Assembly: GCA_028289545.1 (NCBI GenBank)
Contig: JANQPG010000050.1
Span: 1-64,000, forward strand
Direction: 5' to 3'
Length of the DNA stretch: 64,000 nt
Origin: Woeseiaceae bacterium
Lineage (GTDB): Bacteria; Pseudomonadota; Gammaproteobacteria; Steroidobacterales; Woeseiaceae
Shown here: positions 32,692 through 42,844 of the stretch, one piece after another
How positions within the stretch are numbered: position 1 is the stretch's first letter
Layout: the number at the start of each line of letters is the position of its first letter
The notes under the pieces: model-generated
Seen by the model: the letters and a program-made list of their open reading frames with translations, nothing else
What the model was told of the DNA's origin: nothing
Database searches by the model: none
Translations under genes and position numbers: made by a program

Positions 32692-33873
32692 ATGAGATGT
32701 TATGACGTGGCAGTAATCGGGGGCGGCCCTTCGGGAGCGACAGCGGCTAACGAGCTTGCCTCAAGGGGTTTGTCCGTGCTGCTGCTCGACAGGAACGGCC
32801 GGATCAAACCCTGTGGCGGCGCGGTGCCGCCTATCCTGCTGCGCGAATTCGAGGTCCCCGAATCCCGGCTGGAAGCCAAAGTCAGTTCAGCCCGCATGGT
32901 GTCGCCTTCGAACACCCAGGTGGACATGGACATCGGCGGCTTCGTGGGCATGGTGGACCGCGGCAGTTTCGACAACTGGCTCAGACGGCGCGCGGCGGAC
33001 GCCGGCGCCGACTACGTCGAAGGACATTTTGAAGGTCTCGAGCGGAGCCGCCACGGCCAACTGTCGGTGCTGTACCGGGCCGGCGGCAAGTCCGCGGCCG
33101 TGAGCAAGGCGCGCGTCGGGGCCGTTGTCGGCGCGGACGGTGCAGCATCGCGGGTCCGTAAGCAGGCAATGAGCCAGCAGGAAACAATGAAACACGTGTT
33201 CGCCTATCACGAGATAGTGCGCTCGCCGGACGGCAAGACGCCGTGGTTCGATCCGGAGCGCTGCGACGTGTATTACCAGGGCAAGGTATCGCCCGACTTT
33301 TACGGTTGGGTATTCCCGCACGGAGAATGCACGAGCGTCGGAGCGGGATCCGCCATCAAAGGCTTTTCCCTAAGGCATGCCGTAAAAATCATGCGCGACA
33401 ACTCGCGGCTCGACGACAACGCGATTGTGCGCACCGAGGGCGCGCCGCTACCGCTCAAGCCGCTGAAGCGCTGGGACAACGGCCGTGACGTCGTGTTGGT
33501 CGGGGATGCGGCCGGCGCCGTGGCGCCGTCGTCCGGTGAAGGCATCTACTACGCCATGTCGAGCGGCCGATCGGCCGCGAAGGCGGTCGCCGCTTTCCTC
33601 GAGAGCGGCGATGCCCGACAACTCGGCAACGTGCGCAAAGACTTCATGGCTTCCCATCGCTGGGTGTTCTTCATTCTCGGGATCATGCAGTACTACTGGT
33701 ACTCGAGCGACAAGCGGCGCGAGAAGTTCGTCGAGATCTGCCGCGATCCGGACGTTCAGCGGCTGACCTGGGAGGCGTACATGAACAAGAAACTCGTGCG
33801 CGCGAAACCCGCTGCGCACGTGCGCATTTTCTTCAAGGATCTGGCTCATCTCGTGGGGCTGAACCCTCGTTAG
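32692..33873 (+). CDS. bchP: Geranylgeranyl bacteriochlorophyll reductase
   Basis: 393 aa. It is an FAD-dependent enzyme that reduces three double bonds of the geranylgeranyl tail to phytyl. The dinucleotide-binding motif VIGGGPSGATAANELASRG is at the N-terminus. CGGAVPP, GADGAASRVRKQA and VGDAAGAVAPSSGEGIYYA are characteristic. It follows bch2 after 24 bases and precedes tspO by nine. No defects are seen. Confidence 0.96.
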   Translation: MRCYDVAVIGGGPSGATAANELASRGLSVLLLDRNGRIKPCGGAVPPILLREFEVPESRLEAKVSSARMVSPSNTQVDMDIGGFVGMVDRGSFDNWLRRRAADAGADYVEGHFEGLERSRHGQLSVLYRAGGKSAAVSKARVGAVVGADGAASRVRKQAMSQQETMKHVFAYHEIVRSPDGKTPWFDPERCDVYYQGKVSPDFYGWVFPHGECTSVGAGSAIKGFSLRHAVKIMRDNSRLDDNAIVRTEGAPLPLKPLKRWDNGRDVVLVGDAAGAVAPSSGEGIYYAMSSGRSAAKAVAAFLESGDARQLGNVRKDFMASHRWVFFILGIMQYYWYSSDKRREKFVEICRDPDVQRLTWEAYMNKKLVRAKPAAHVRIFFKDLAHLVGLNPR

Positions 33874-33882
33874 GGCCTGCTT

Positions 33883-34362
33883 ATGGAGGGCGCCGACAAC
33901 AAACTGTGGGTCATCGGCATTGCCGCCGTGATCGCTATTGTCGTCGCAGTGCTTGGCGCCCTGTTGACCGACATTGGCGAGTGGTACCTGTCGCTCGACA
34001 AACCCGCCTGGCAGCCGCCCGACTGGGCGTTCGGCCCGGCGTGGACGCTGATATTTACGGCCACGGCAGCCGCAGGGGTGTTGGCGTGGATGGCGGATCA
34101 GAATCGCTCGGCGCTGATTGCCGCCTTTGCCGTGAACTCGGTCCTGAACGTTGCCTGGAGCGCGCTGTTCTTCAAGCTGCGACGTCCGGACTGGGCGTTG
34201 TTCGAAGTAGTGTTTCTGTGGCTGTCGATTGCCGTCTTGATTGCAGTGTGCGGCCAGATGGACAGCAGGGCCGGCTGGCTGTTGCTCCCCTATCTTGCGT
34301 GGGTGAGCTTTGCCGCCGTGCTGAATGCCGCGATTGTGCGGCGCAACCGGCCGTTTGCCTGA
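33883..34362 (+). CDS. tspO: TspO/MBR tryptophan-rich membrane protein
   Basis: 159 aa with five membrane helices. It has the family signature KPAWQPPDWAFGPAWT and many tryptophans. TspO in Rhodobacter modulates photopigment gene expression in response to oxygen and is thought to act on porphyrin intermediates. AGGG lies upstream of the ATG, nine bases after bchP, which makes it the last clear gene of the bchG operon. The gap to the next gene is 77 bases. Confidence 0.93.
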   Translation: MEGADNKLWVIGIAAVIAIVVAVLGALLTDIGEWYLSLDKPAWQPPDWAFGPAWTLIFTATAAAGVLAWMADQNRSALIAAFAVNSVLNVAWSALFFKLRRPDWALFEVVFLWLSIAVLIAVCGQMDSRAGWLLLPYLAWVSFAAVLNAAIVRRNRPFA

Positions 34363-34439
34363 GCGCGATTCACGACGGGCGGCAAGAAGACTGAAGAAGA
34401 AACGGCCTGAAAGCCGGCCAGATTGTAAAGGGGCTAACG

Positions 34440-35936
34440 ATGACGACGACAACATCAGCAAGGTCATCCCAAAATTCGACAATAGGATTGAGCGGACTTG
34501 CGGTCTATATGCCGCCGTTCAGGGTACAGCTAAAAGACTGGTGTGACTGGACCGACAATCCCTGGCCGAAGATACAGAACGTGGTCGGCAACAGCTTCCG
34601 CCTGCGCGGCCCGAGGCAAAGCGTCTACACGATGGCGGCAACCGCGGTCATGCGGCTCATCGATCAGTACGAACTGGATCCGGCCGAGATCGGCTTCCTC
34701 GGACTCGGCACCGAATCGAGTACCGACAACTCCGCGGGCGCCATTATCATCAAGGGGATGGTCGATCGCGCGCTCAGGGCCAGCGGCCGCGCACCGCTCT
34801 CGCGCCGCTGCGAAGTACCGGAATTCAAGCACGCGTGTTTGGGCGGCGTCTACGCCATGAAAGGCGCGCTGCGCTACCTGGCACTCGACGGGGCGGGCAG
34901 CAAAGCCATAGTCGTTTGCGCCGATATTGCCGAGTACGCCCGCGGCAGCACGGGCGAGCCGACCCAGGGTGCGGGCGCCGTGGCGATGCTGCTCGAAAGG
35001 GATCCGACACTCGCCACGATCGACCTCGGCATGTCCGGGTCCGCATCGGACTACCGGGTCATGGACTTTCGCAAACCCATGCTGCGCTTCTGCGGCCAGG
35101 ACCGCAGCGAGAGTCATCACGTGCAGGACTTCCCGGTGTTCAACGGCAAGTACTCGACAACCTGCTACATCGACGAAACACTGCACGCGCTCGACCAACT
35201 CTACGAGAAACGCGACGTTGTGCCGAGCAACTACCTGCGTTCGCTCGAGCATGTCTTTATGCACCGCCCGTACCGGCGCATGCCCGAAAACGGCTGGGCC
35301 GTCGCGTGGCTGTTTGCGCTGGCCCGCGGCAACGACAGCGACCGGCGCGAACTCGCCGGCTACTGCGAGACCTCCGGTGTCGATTTCGACGCACTGCAAA
35401 AAGAGATGGACGCCTGTGTGAACGTTCAGGAGTTTGCCACGCCGGAAACGCTCAATCTCGATGCCTACCCGCTAACGATGGCAACCCTGCAGGCATTTCG
35501 CGCATCACCGCGCTTCGCTCCGGACACCCTCGACAAGCTGTCGCTTGGCGGGGACGCCATCCGCGATCTCGGCAACCTGTACACAGCTGCGCTGCCGGCC
35601 TGGCTCGCCGCGGGTTTTGAAGAAGCACTGGCGACGAAACTGCCGCTTGCCGGCAAGGAACTCCTGACTATGGGCTACGGCAGCGGCGACGCGGCCGAAG
35701 TCATTCCGTTTTTTGTCGGCGAACGCTGGCAGGAGGCCGCCGCTCGCATCGGTTTTGCGGAGGCGATGCACAACGCCGTCGATCTGACTCGCGAGCAGTA
35801 CGAGGCGCTGCATGACGGACGTCGGGTTGCCGGGCTCGAATGGCTGCCCGCGGACGAGTTTGTCATCGAGCGCGTCGGCAGCTCGGAAGAACGGCATTTT
35901 CAGGACGTCGGCATCGAGTACTACCGTTACGTCTAG
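34440..35936 (+). CDS. Hydroxymethylglutaryl-CoA synthase family protein
   Basis: 498 aa with a thiolase-fold. The three catalytic residues of HMG-CoA synthase can be placed: Glu92 (GLGTESSTDNS), Cys133 (FKHACLGGVYAM) and His275 (FMHRPY). The GEPTQGAGAVAMLLE motif is also present. The family condenses acetyl-CoA with acetoacetyl-CoA, or does an analogous beta-branching aldol on carrier-bound substrates. AAAGGGG precedes the ATG. No other mevalonate-pathway gene or acyl carrier protein is nearby, and the gene follows bchP-tspO in the same direction, so its substrate is unknown. The family call is firm; the function is not. Confidence 0.85.
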   Translation: MTTTTSARSSQNSTIGLSGLAVYMPPFRVQLKDWCDWTDNPWPKIQNVVGNSFRLRGPRQSVYTMAATAVMRLIDQYELDPAEIGFLGLGTESSTDNSAGAIIIKGMVDRALRASGRAPLSRRCEVPEFKHACLGGVYAMKGALRYLALDGAGSKAIVVCADIAEYARGSTGEPTQGAGAVAMLLERDPTLATIDLGMSGSASDYRVMDFRKPMLRFCGQDRSESHHVQDFPVFNGKYSTTCYIDETLHALDQLYEKRDVVPSNYLRSLEHVFMHRPYRRMPENGWAVAWLFALARGNDSDRRELAGYCETSGVDFDALQKEMDACVNVQEFATPETLNLDAYPLTMATLQAFRASPRFAPDTLDKLSLGGDAIRDLGNLYTAALPAWLAAGFEEALATKLPLAGKELLTMGYGSGDAAEVIPFFVGERWQEAAARIGFAEAMHNAVDLTREQYEALHDGRRVAGLEWLPADEFVIERVGSSEERHFQDVGIEYYRYV

Positions 35937-36019
35937 GTCGGCGGGCCCGCCGCACAGGCGATTCGAGACTCGACGGCGGCGGCTTGCGGCGAAGTCCGTA
36001 AGGCGCTAGAAAGTCAGCC

Positions 36020-37561
36020 ATGCTGCTCGCCGACATCGAAACCTGTTCCAGCCGGATTGCGGCGACCCGCAGCCGCCTCAAGAAGCGAGAAATCCTGAGT
36101 GAACTGCTGAAGCAAGCCGGCGGCGGCGACGTTCCGATTGTCGTCAGCTATCTGTCGGGCGAGCTGCCGCAGGGCCGCATTGGACTGGGGCCCGCCATCA
36201 TCCGGCGCGTGCTTGGCGGATTGTCCGAACCGGGCGCCGGCGGCACGCTGCTGCTCGGCAAAGTACATGAGCAGTTCGATCGTATTGCCGCCGTCGAGGG
36301 CAAAGGCGCCAACGCGCGCCGCGAAACCCTGCTGACCGAACTCCTCGCCGAAGGCTCCGAGGGCGAACGCCAGTTTCTCGCGCGCCTGATCATGGGCGAA
36401 CTGCGTCAGGGAGCGCTCGAGGCGGTACTTCTCGAGGCGATTGCCGATGCCGCCGATGTGGGTATCGACGCCGTCCGCCGCGCCGCCATGCTGTCCGCGG
36501 ACCCGGCCGCCGTTGCGCGCGCCGCATTCTCCGACGGCGAGTCCGGCCTCGCCGCGTTTCGCCTCGAGCCCATGATCCCCGTACGTGCCATGCTCGCGCA
36601 GGCGGCCGAGTCGATCGACGCGGCTTTTACCGCAATGCCGACCGCCGTTGTCGACTACAAACTCGACGGCGCCCGGGTCCAGGTACACCGTCTGAACGAT
36701 GCCGTCAGGGTTTTCAGCCGCCAGCTCAACGAATGCACCGGGGCCGTCCCGGAAGTGGTTCGCGCGGTTCGAAATCTGTCGTGCGACAGCATCATTCTGG
36801 ACGGCGAAGTCATTGCGCTCCGCAGCGACGGGCGCCCGCAGCCGTTCCAGGTCACGATGCGTCGCTTCGGTCGCAAAAAGCCGAGCGACGAGATCGAGAG
36901 TGAGCTGCCGCTCAGCGTGTTTTTCTTTGACTGCCTTTACCTCGACGGCCGGGAACTCATCGACCGGCCCCTGACGGAGCGGCTCGACAGCCTGGACAGC
37001 ATCCTCGGCGGCGAACATCGCATCCCGCAGACCCGCGAAGCCGATAGCGAGGAAGGGGCCGCGTTCCTCGCGTCCGCGCTGGAGCTGGGTCACGAAGGCG
37101 TCATGGTCAAGAGCCCGGACAGTCTGTACGCAGCCGGCAGCCGCGGGGCCGGCTGGCTGAAGGTCAAGCATGCGCATACGCTCGACCTCGTGGTCCTCGC
37201 CGCCGAATGGGGCAGCGGGCGGCGCAAGGGATATCTCTCCAACCTGCATCTCGGCGCCCGCGACGGCGACAGTTTTGTCATGCTCGGCAAGACCTTCAAG
37301 GGCCTTACCGACAAAACGCTACGCTGGCAGACTCAGGCACTGCTGGATAGGGAGCTGCGCCGCGACGACTACACCGTCTACGTACACCCGGAGCTCGTCG
37401 TGGAGATTGCGCTCAACGAAATCCAGGCCAGTAGCCAGTACCCGGCCGGCATGGCGCTGCGCTTCGCGCGCGTGAAACGCTATCGCGACGACAAGCCCGC
37501 CTCGGAAGCTGATACGCTCGAAACCGTGCGACAGCTATTTCATCGACAGGCGCGCCCATGA
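36020..37561 (+). CDS. ATP-dependent DNA ligase
   Basis: 513 aa. An N-terminal helical DNA-binding domain (about 1-190) resembles the archaeal/eukaryotic and mycobacterial LigB type. The adenylation domain has its AMP-accepting lysine, Lys214, in YKLDGAR. An OB-fold follows, with WLKVK (motif V) and later VEIALNEIQASSQYPAGMALRF. It is distinct from the NAD-dependent LigA that bacteria use for replication. Its stop overlaps the start of lhr (ATGA), marking a repair operon. Confidence 0.9.
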   Translation: MLLADIETCSSRIAATRSRLKKREILSELLKQAGGGDVPIVVSYLSGELPQGRIGLGPAIIRRVLGGLSEPGAGGTLLLGKVHEQFDRIAAVEGKGANARRETLLTELLAEGSEGERQFLARLIMGELRQGALEAVLLEAIADAADVGIDAVRRAAMLSADPAAVARAAFSDGESGLAAFRLEPMIPVRAMLAQAAESIDAAFTAMPTAVVDYKLDGARVQVHRLNDAVRVFSRQLNECTGAVPEVVRAVRNLSCDSIILDGEVIALRSDGRPQPFQVTMRRFGRKKPSDEIESELPLSVFFFDCLYLDGRELIDRPLTERLDSLDSILGGEHRIPQTREADSEEGAAFLASALELGHEGVMVKSPDSLYAAGSRGAGWLKVKHAHTLDLVVLAAEWGSGRRKGYLSNLHLGARDGDSFVMLGKTFKGLTDKTLRWQTQALLDRELRRDDYTVYVHPELVVEIALNEIQASSQYPAGMALRFARVKRYRDDKPASEADTLETVRQLFHRQARP

Positions 37562-40500
37562 CCGGCTCCTCAAAGACCGAGGCGGGCTTCGGGCCAGCCA
37601 CCCAACGCTGGTTCACGGAGAACTTCAGCCAGCCGACCGAGGTGCAGGCAAAGGGATGGAAACGGATCCAGGACGGCCGGCACTCGCTGCTCGTCGCCCC
37701 GACCGGCAGCGGCAAGACGCTGGCGGCGTTTCTTGCGGGTATCGACCGGCTTGGCCGACTGCCGGACGATGCGGCCCCGGGTGTACGTGTGCTGTACCTC
37801 TCCCCGCTCAAGGCGCTGGTCTACGATATCGAACGCAACCTGCGTGCGCCGCTCGTGGGCATCAGCCGCTATGCAGAACGCGAAGGCCTGTCTTTTCGTC
37901 AGCCGTCGGTCGCGGTGCGCACGGGTGACACGCCACAAAAAGAGCGGCAGCAGCAGGCGAAACGCCCGTCGGATATTCTCGTCACGACGCCCGAATCGCT
38001 GTTCCTGATCCTGGGCTCGAAAGCCGCGGCCACCCTGACGACCGTCGACACCGTCATCGTCGACGAAATTCATGCGCTGGCGCCCAGTAAACGCGGCGCG
38101 CACCTTGCGCTGTCGCTCGAACGTCTCGAACAGCTGACGGAAGAGCCGTTTCAGCGTATCGGCCTTTCCGCAACCGTAAGACCGCTCGATGCCGTCGCCC
38201 GTTACCTGGGCGGTGCACGCAAGGTCGATATAGTCGACTGCTCGAGCAAGCCGGCACTGGATCTCGAGGTGAAGGTTCCCGTGCCCGACATGGAGCAGCC
38301 ACCCTCACCCGCTGTCGACAGCGGCGACGGTTCGATACTGGGTCAGCTGTACGCCCGCGAGGTCGGCACGCCGCAGAAGGAGCGCGGCATCTGGCCGTCG
38401 ATCTATCCGGAGCTGCTCGACGCCATACGAAACAACCGCTCCAGCATCATTTTTGTCAACAGTCGCGGCCTGTGCGAACGGCTGGCGCACAAACTCAACG
38501 AGCTGGCCGACGAGGAGCTCGTGCGCGCGCATCACGGCAGCATCTCGCACGGTAAACGCGCCGAGATCGAAGAGGGTTTGAAGAGCGGCGCAATCCGCGG
38601 CATCGTCGCCACGAGTTCGCTCGAACTCGGCATCGACATGGGCGCCGTCGATCTGGTCATGCTGGTCGAATCGCCGGGGTCGGTCGCTCGCGGTCTGCAG
38701 CGCGTCGGCCGCGCCGGGCACGGCGTGGGCGAAGTCAGCATGGGCAAGCTCTACCCCAAGTTCCGCGGCGATCTATTGGAAACGACCGTTGTCGCCTCGC
38801 GTATGCTCGACGCGAAACTCGATGCGATTGAAATCCCCGAGAACCCGCTCGACGTCCTGTCGCAGCAAATTGTTGCGCTGTGCTGCGAGCGCCCGCATAC
38901 CGTGGACGAGATCGCCACGATCGTGCGCGGCGCGTGGTCGTATCGCGGCCTTACGGCCGGACTGCTGGACGCCGTGCTCGACATGCTCTCCGGACGCTAT
39001 CCGTCGAGCGACTTCGCGGATCTTCGCCCGCTCTTATCGTGGAATCGGGCTAACGATACGCTGTCGCCGAGACGAGGCGCCGCGCTGGCAACGCGCATGA
39101 ACGCCGGCACGATCCCGGATCGCGGCGCGTTTGGCGTGCACCTTGGCGAAGACGGTCCGCGCGTCGGTGAACTCGATGAAGAGATGGTGTTCGAGACCCG
39201 CGCCGGCGATAACGTGACGCTCGGCGCCAGCACCTGGCACGTCGAGGCGATTACGCGCGACCGCGTCATCGTTACGCCGGCGCCCGGCGAACCGGGACGG
39301 CTGCCGTTCTGGCGCGGCGACGGCCCCGGGCGGCCGATCGAATTGGGCCGCGCGATCGGCGCGTTCCTGCGCAGACTCGGCCGCATGAGCGAGGCAAAGG
39401 CCTCGAGCTGGCTCAAGGCGAACACGCCGCTCGACGGCTACGCCGCGCAGAACCTGGCCGCCTACATTGCCGAACAAAAGCGCGAAACCGGCACCTTGCC
39501 GACCGACACCGACATTACGATCGAGCGTTTTCGCGATGAACTCGGCGACTGGCGAATCTGCATTCTGACCCCGTTCGGCGCACGTATTCACGCGCCCTGG
39601 TCCATGGCGCTGCAGCGGCTTGTCGGAGACGACGGCGATTATGAAATCCAGGTCATGTACACGGACGACGGTATTGTCCTGCGCTTTGCCGACGCCGAAG
39701 AGCTGCCGCCGCTCGACAACCTGATACCCGATCCCGACGTGGTCGAGGAACTGGTGCTGGAGCAGCTGGCCAACACGTCGCTTTATGCCGGTCTGTTTCG
39801 CGAGAACGCCGTGCGCTCGCTTCTGCTGCGCCGGCGCCGGCCCGGGCAGCGCGCACCGCTCTGGGCGCAGAGGATGAAGGCGCAAAACCTGCTGGCTACG
39901 GTCCGCAAGTACCCGTCGTTTCCCATCGTCATGGAGACCTACCGGCAAGCCATGGCCGACGTGTTCGACATGCGGGGCTTGAAGGCGCTGCTGGGCGAAC
40001 TCAGAAGCCGAAGCGTGCGGATCAATGACGTCGAAACACCCAGCGCTTCGCCGTTTGCCCGGTCGCTCGTATTTGCCTACGTCGCCGCCTACCTGTACGA
40101 ACAGGACGCACCGCTCGCGGAACGCAAAGCACAGGCCCTGACCCTTGACCGCAAGCTTATGTCCGAGCTGCTCGGGCAGGGTGAGCTACGCGAGCTCATC
40201 GACGCGGAGGTCCTCGCCGAACTCGAAGACGATTTGAGCTGCCTCAGCGATCGATACCGCGCGCGTGACGCTGACGAGCTGCACGACGTGCTGCGCAGGC
40301 TCGGTGATCTCAATGCCGAAGAGCTTCGACAACGCGCGAGCGGAGACTCAGGCGAATGGCTCGACACGCTGTTGCGCGAACGCCGGGCCATTCGAATCGG
40401 GATTGCCGGAGAACAACGCTACGCGGCTGCCGAGGATGCCGGGCTATTCCGCGACGCACTGGGGGTCGCGCCGCCTGGCGGTGTGCCCGATGCGTTCCTC

Positions 40501-42057
40501 GAGCCGGTCGACGACGCGCTGACCGTACTTGTCCGTCGCTACGCGCGGCACCACGGCCCCTTCCTCACGGCCGGTCTGGCCGCACGCTACGCACTCCCCG
40601 AAGGGATATTGACTCCGGTACTCGAGACGCTGACGACGGCGGGTTTGCTGACTCGCGGCGAGATCCGTCCCGGAGGCGCCGAGATCGACTGGTGCGACTC
40701 GGAGGTGCTGAGGCGCCTGAAGCGGCGCAATCTCGCCAAGCTGCGCGACGACGTCGCAGCCGTGGACGGCGCCACACTGGCGCTGTTCCTGCCGCGCTGG
40801 CACGCCATCAACGAGGGTCGGGGCGGCCTCGCCGCGCTCAAGGAGGCCATCGGCAAACTGCAGGCCCAACCCCTGCCCTGGTCTCTGCTCGAATCGGTCC
40901 TTTTGCCGGCCAGGGTTGCGGGCTTCCGCAGCGAAATGCTCGACACGCTCGCCGCTTCCGGTGAACTCGTATGGACCGGCACCGGCGGCCGTAAGAGCGG
41001 CCGTATTGTGCTGTACCTTCGCGAACAGGTTCGCGACCTTCTGCCGCGCGGCAACGATGACGACAATGAAGAAGCGCCGTCCGCGCTGCACAAACACATC
41101 CTCAACAGCCTGGACGAACGGGGCGCTTCGTTTCTTATCGACATCGAGGACTGGGTCGAGGACGAACAACCCGGTTTCGATCGCGGTGAACTCAGGTCGG
41201 CGCTGTGGGACCTGGTCTGGGACGGCCGAATCTGTAATGACACGTTTGCGCCGCTGAGAAACGCGGACTCAAAAACTCGTCGGCGCGGACGCACGCGCAT
41301 GCTTGCGCCGTCGCCGGCCGCGGGCGGCCGCTGGTCGCTGGTTCGACAGCTGGCCCGGAGAACGGCCAACCCGACGCGCGAAACGATTACCCGGGCGCGC
41401 GTGCTGCTCGAGCGATACGGCGTCGTCAACCGCCGTGCCGCAACCGCCGAGAATACAAATGGCGGCTTCGGTGCGCTCTACAAGGTATACCGCGAACTCG
41501 AAGAGCAGGGGCAGGTGCGCCGCGGCCATTTTGTCGACGGTCTGGAGGGTGCGCAGTTCGCTTACGCAGGCGCCGTCGACCGCCTGCGCGCCTGCCGGGA
41601 AGAAGCCGAGGACCGCGATCGCGCCGTCGACGTCAATGACGTGGTGACGCTGGCCGCCATGGACCCCGCAAATCCGTGGGGCGCCGTGCTGCCCTGGCCG
41701 GACGTCGCGGCGCCGGAACGCGCAACGCCGCGACGCGTTGCCGGTGCGTGGCTGCTATCGATCCGCGGCAGGCCCGTGCTTTACGCCGCACGCAACGGCC
41801 GCACCTTGATTTCGTTTCCGGGCAGCTTCGATGCCGCGAGCGGCACGCTCGAAGCCGCCATCGAGGCGCTCAGAAACCTGCCGAGGGGCACGCGCAAAGG
41901 GCTCCTGGTCATCGAAAAAATCGACGGCATCAACGTCCTCGAATCGCCGCTTCTTCAGGCGTTCAAAGCCGCCGACTTCGGCACCGACTACCGTGGACTC
42001 GTGGACGTACGCCCGCCGGGACGAAGCGGCGTTCGCGACGCAGGGCGAAGTGCCTGA
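37558..42057 (+). CDS. lhr: Large helicase-related protein, Lhr
   Basis: 1499 aa, close to the roughly 1540 aa of full-length bacterial Lhr. The superfamily-2 helicase core has Walker A APTGSGKT (Lys53), VTTPESL, DEIH in VIVDEIHALAPSKRGAHL, SAT and the C-terminal helicase segment LQRVGRAGH. A winged-helix and beta-barrel Lhr-core module and the long Lhr C-terminal extension follow. Lhr is a 3'-5' translocase linked to DNA repair. It overlaps the ligase by four bases and the glycosylase gene by eight. Confidence 0.95.
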   Translation: MTGSSKTEAGFGPATQRWFTENFSQPTEVQAKGWKRIQDGRHSLLVAPTGSGKTLAAFLAGIDRLGRLPDDAAPGVRVLYLSPLKALVYDIERNLRAPLVGISRYAEREGLSFRQPSVAVRTGDTPQKERQQQAKRPSDILVTTPESLFLILGSKAAATLTTVDTVIVDEIHALAPSKRGAHLALSLERLEQLTEEPFQRIGLSATVRPLDAVARYLGGARKVDIVDCSSKPALDLEVKVPVPDMEQPPSPAVDSGDGSILGQLYAREVGTPQKERGIWPSIYPELLDAIRNNRSSIIFVNSRGLCERLAHKLNELADEELVRAHHGSISHGKRAEIEEGLKSGAIRGIVATSSLELGIDMGAVDLVMLVESPGSVARGLQRVGRAGHGVGEVSMGKLYPKFRGDLLETTVVASRMLDAKLDAIEIPENPLDVLSQQIVALCCERPHTVDEIATIVRGAWSYRGLTAGLLDAVLDMLSGRYPSSDFADLRPLLSWNRANDTLSPRRGAALATRMNAGTIPDRGAFGVHLGEDGPRVGELDEEMVFETRAGDNVTLGASTWHVEAITRDRVIVTPAPGEPGRLPFWRGDGPGRPIELGRAIGAFLRRLGRMSEAKASSWLKANTPLDGYAAQNLAAYIAEQKRETGTLPTDTDITIERFRDELGDWRICILTPFGARIHAPWSMALQRLVGDDGDYEIQVMYTDDGIVLRFADAEELPPLDNLIPDPDVVEELVLEQLANTSLYAGLFRENAVRSLLLRRRRPGQRAPLWAQRMKAQNLLATVRKYPSFPIVMETYRQAMADVFDMRGLKALLGELRSRSVRINDVETPSASPFARSLVFAYVAAYLYEQDAPLAERKAQALTLDRKLMSELLGQGELRELIDAEVLAELEDDLSCLSDRYRARDADELHDVLRRLGDLNAEELRQRASGDSGEWLDTLLRERRAIRIGIAGEQRYAAAEDAGLFRDALGVAPPGGVPDAFLEPVDDALTVLVRRYARHHGPFLTAGLAARYALPEGILTPVLETLTTAGLLTRGEIRPGGAEIDWCDSEVLRRLKRRNLAKLRDDVAAVDGATLALFLPRWHAINEGRGGLAALKEAIGKLQAQPLPWSLLESVLLPARVAGFRSEMLDTLAASGELVWTGTGGRKSGRIVLYLREQVRDLLPRGNDDDNEEAPSALHKHILNSLDERGASFLIDIEDWVEDEQPGFDRGELRSALWDLVWDGRICNDTFAPLRNADSKTRRRGRTRMLAPSPAAGGRWSLVRQLARRTANPTRETITRARVLLERYGVVNRRAATAENTNGGFGALYKVYRELEEQGQVRRGHFVDGLEGAQFAYAGAVDRLRACREEAEDRDRAVDVNDVVTLAAMDPANPWGAVLPWPDVAAPERATPRRVAGAWLLSIRGRPVLYAARNGRTLISFPGSFDAASGTLEAAIEALRNLPRGTRKGLLVIEKIDGINVLESPLLQAFKAADFGTDYRGLVDVRPPGRSGVRDAGRSA

Positions 42058-42844
42058 GGGGGACACCATCCACAAGATCGCGGCCTACCTGTCGCCGCGG
42101 CTGACCGGATGCGAACTCTCCGGCGTATCGTTCGGTGTCGACGATCCCACGCCTGCGTTCAGCGGCGAGCGTGTCGATGACGTGCGCGCAGAGGGTAAAC
42201 ACCTGTGGGTAAGCCTGAGCGGCGGCCGGGCGATTCGCAGTCATCTCGGCATGCACGGCTCCTGGCACACCTATGCGAGCGGCGCGGACTGGCAAAAGCC
42301 GCGCTACCAGGCATCGCTGATCATCGACGCGGGCGAGCGGCTGTACGTTTGTTTCAACGCGAAGGAAGTGGAAGTGGTCGACGGCCGCAGCGTACGCCGG
42401 CGTGTACTCCGCTCCCGGCTCGGCCCGGATCTGATTGCCGACGAGCCCGACGGCGGAACGCTGGTCCGGCGGGCACGGGAGTTCGACGACGGCGACACGC
42501 TGTTGCTCGACGCTCTCCTGGATCAGCGTATTGCTGCCGGCATCGGCAACGTCTACAAATCCGAGGTGCTGTTCGTCGAACGGCTGCCGCCGACGCAGAC
42601 CCTTGCGCAGAGCAGTGACGATGAGCTCGAGCGGTGTTACCGCACCGCGGCAACGCTGTTGCAACAAAACCTCGGCGGCGGCAAACGCGTGACGCGCAGA
42701 CAGAAAGACAACGCCGGCCGGCTATGGGTGTACAACCGCGCGGGCAAACCCTGCCACGAATGCCAGAGCCCGATTCAAAGCCGAAAAATGGGTCGACATC
42801 ATCGTGCAACGTACTGGTGTCCGCGTTGTCAAAGTTCCGGGTGA
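42050..42844 (+). CDS. Fpg/Nei-family DNA glycosylase (endonuclease VIII type)
   Basis: 264 aa from GTG 42050, with AGGG upstream. After removal of the initiator the catalytic N-terminus is Pro-Glu-Gly-Asp, as in Nei-type enzymes. GKHLW, the H2TH region (ALLDQRIAAGIGNVYKSEVLF) and a C-terminal zinc finger with four cysteines (CHEC...CPRC) are present. It excises oxidised bases and cuts the backbone. Overlap with lhr makes a ligase-helicase-glycosylase unit that could do a complete repair patch together. Confidence 0.92.
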   Translation: MPEGDTIHKIAAYLSPRLTGCELSGVSFGVDDPTPAFSGERVDDVRAEGKHLWVSLSGGRAIRSHLGMHGSWHTYASGADWQKPRYQASLIIDAGERLYVCFNAKEVEVVDGRSVRRRVLRSRLGPDLIADEPDGGTLVRRAREFDDGDTLLLDALLDQRIAAGIGNVYKSEVLFVERLPPTQTLAQSSDDELERCYRTAATLLQQNLGGGKRVTRRQKDNAGRLWVYNRAGKPCHECQSPIQSRKMGRHHRATYWCPRCQSSG

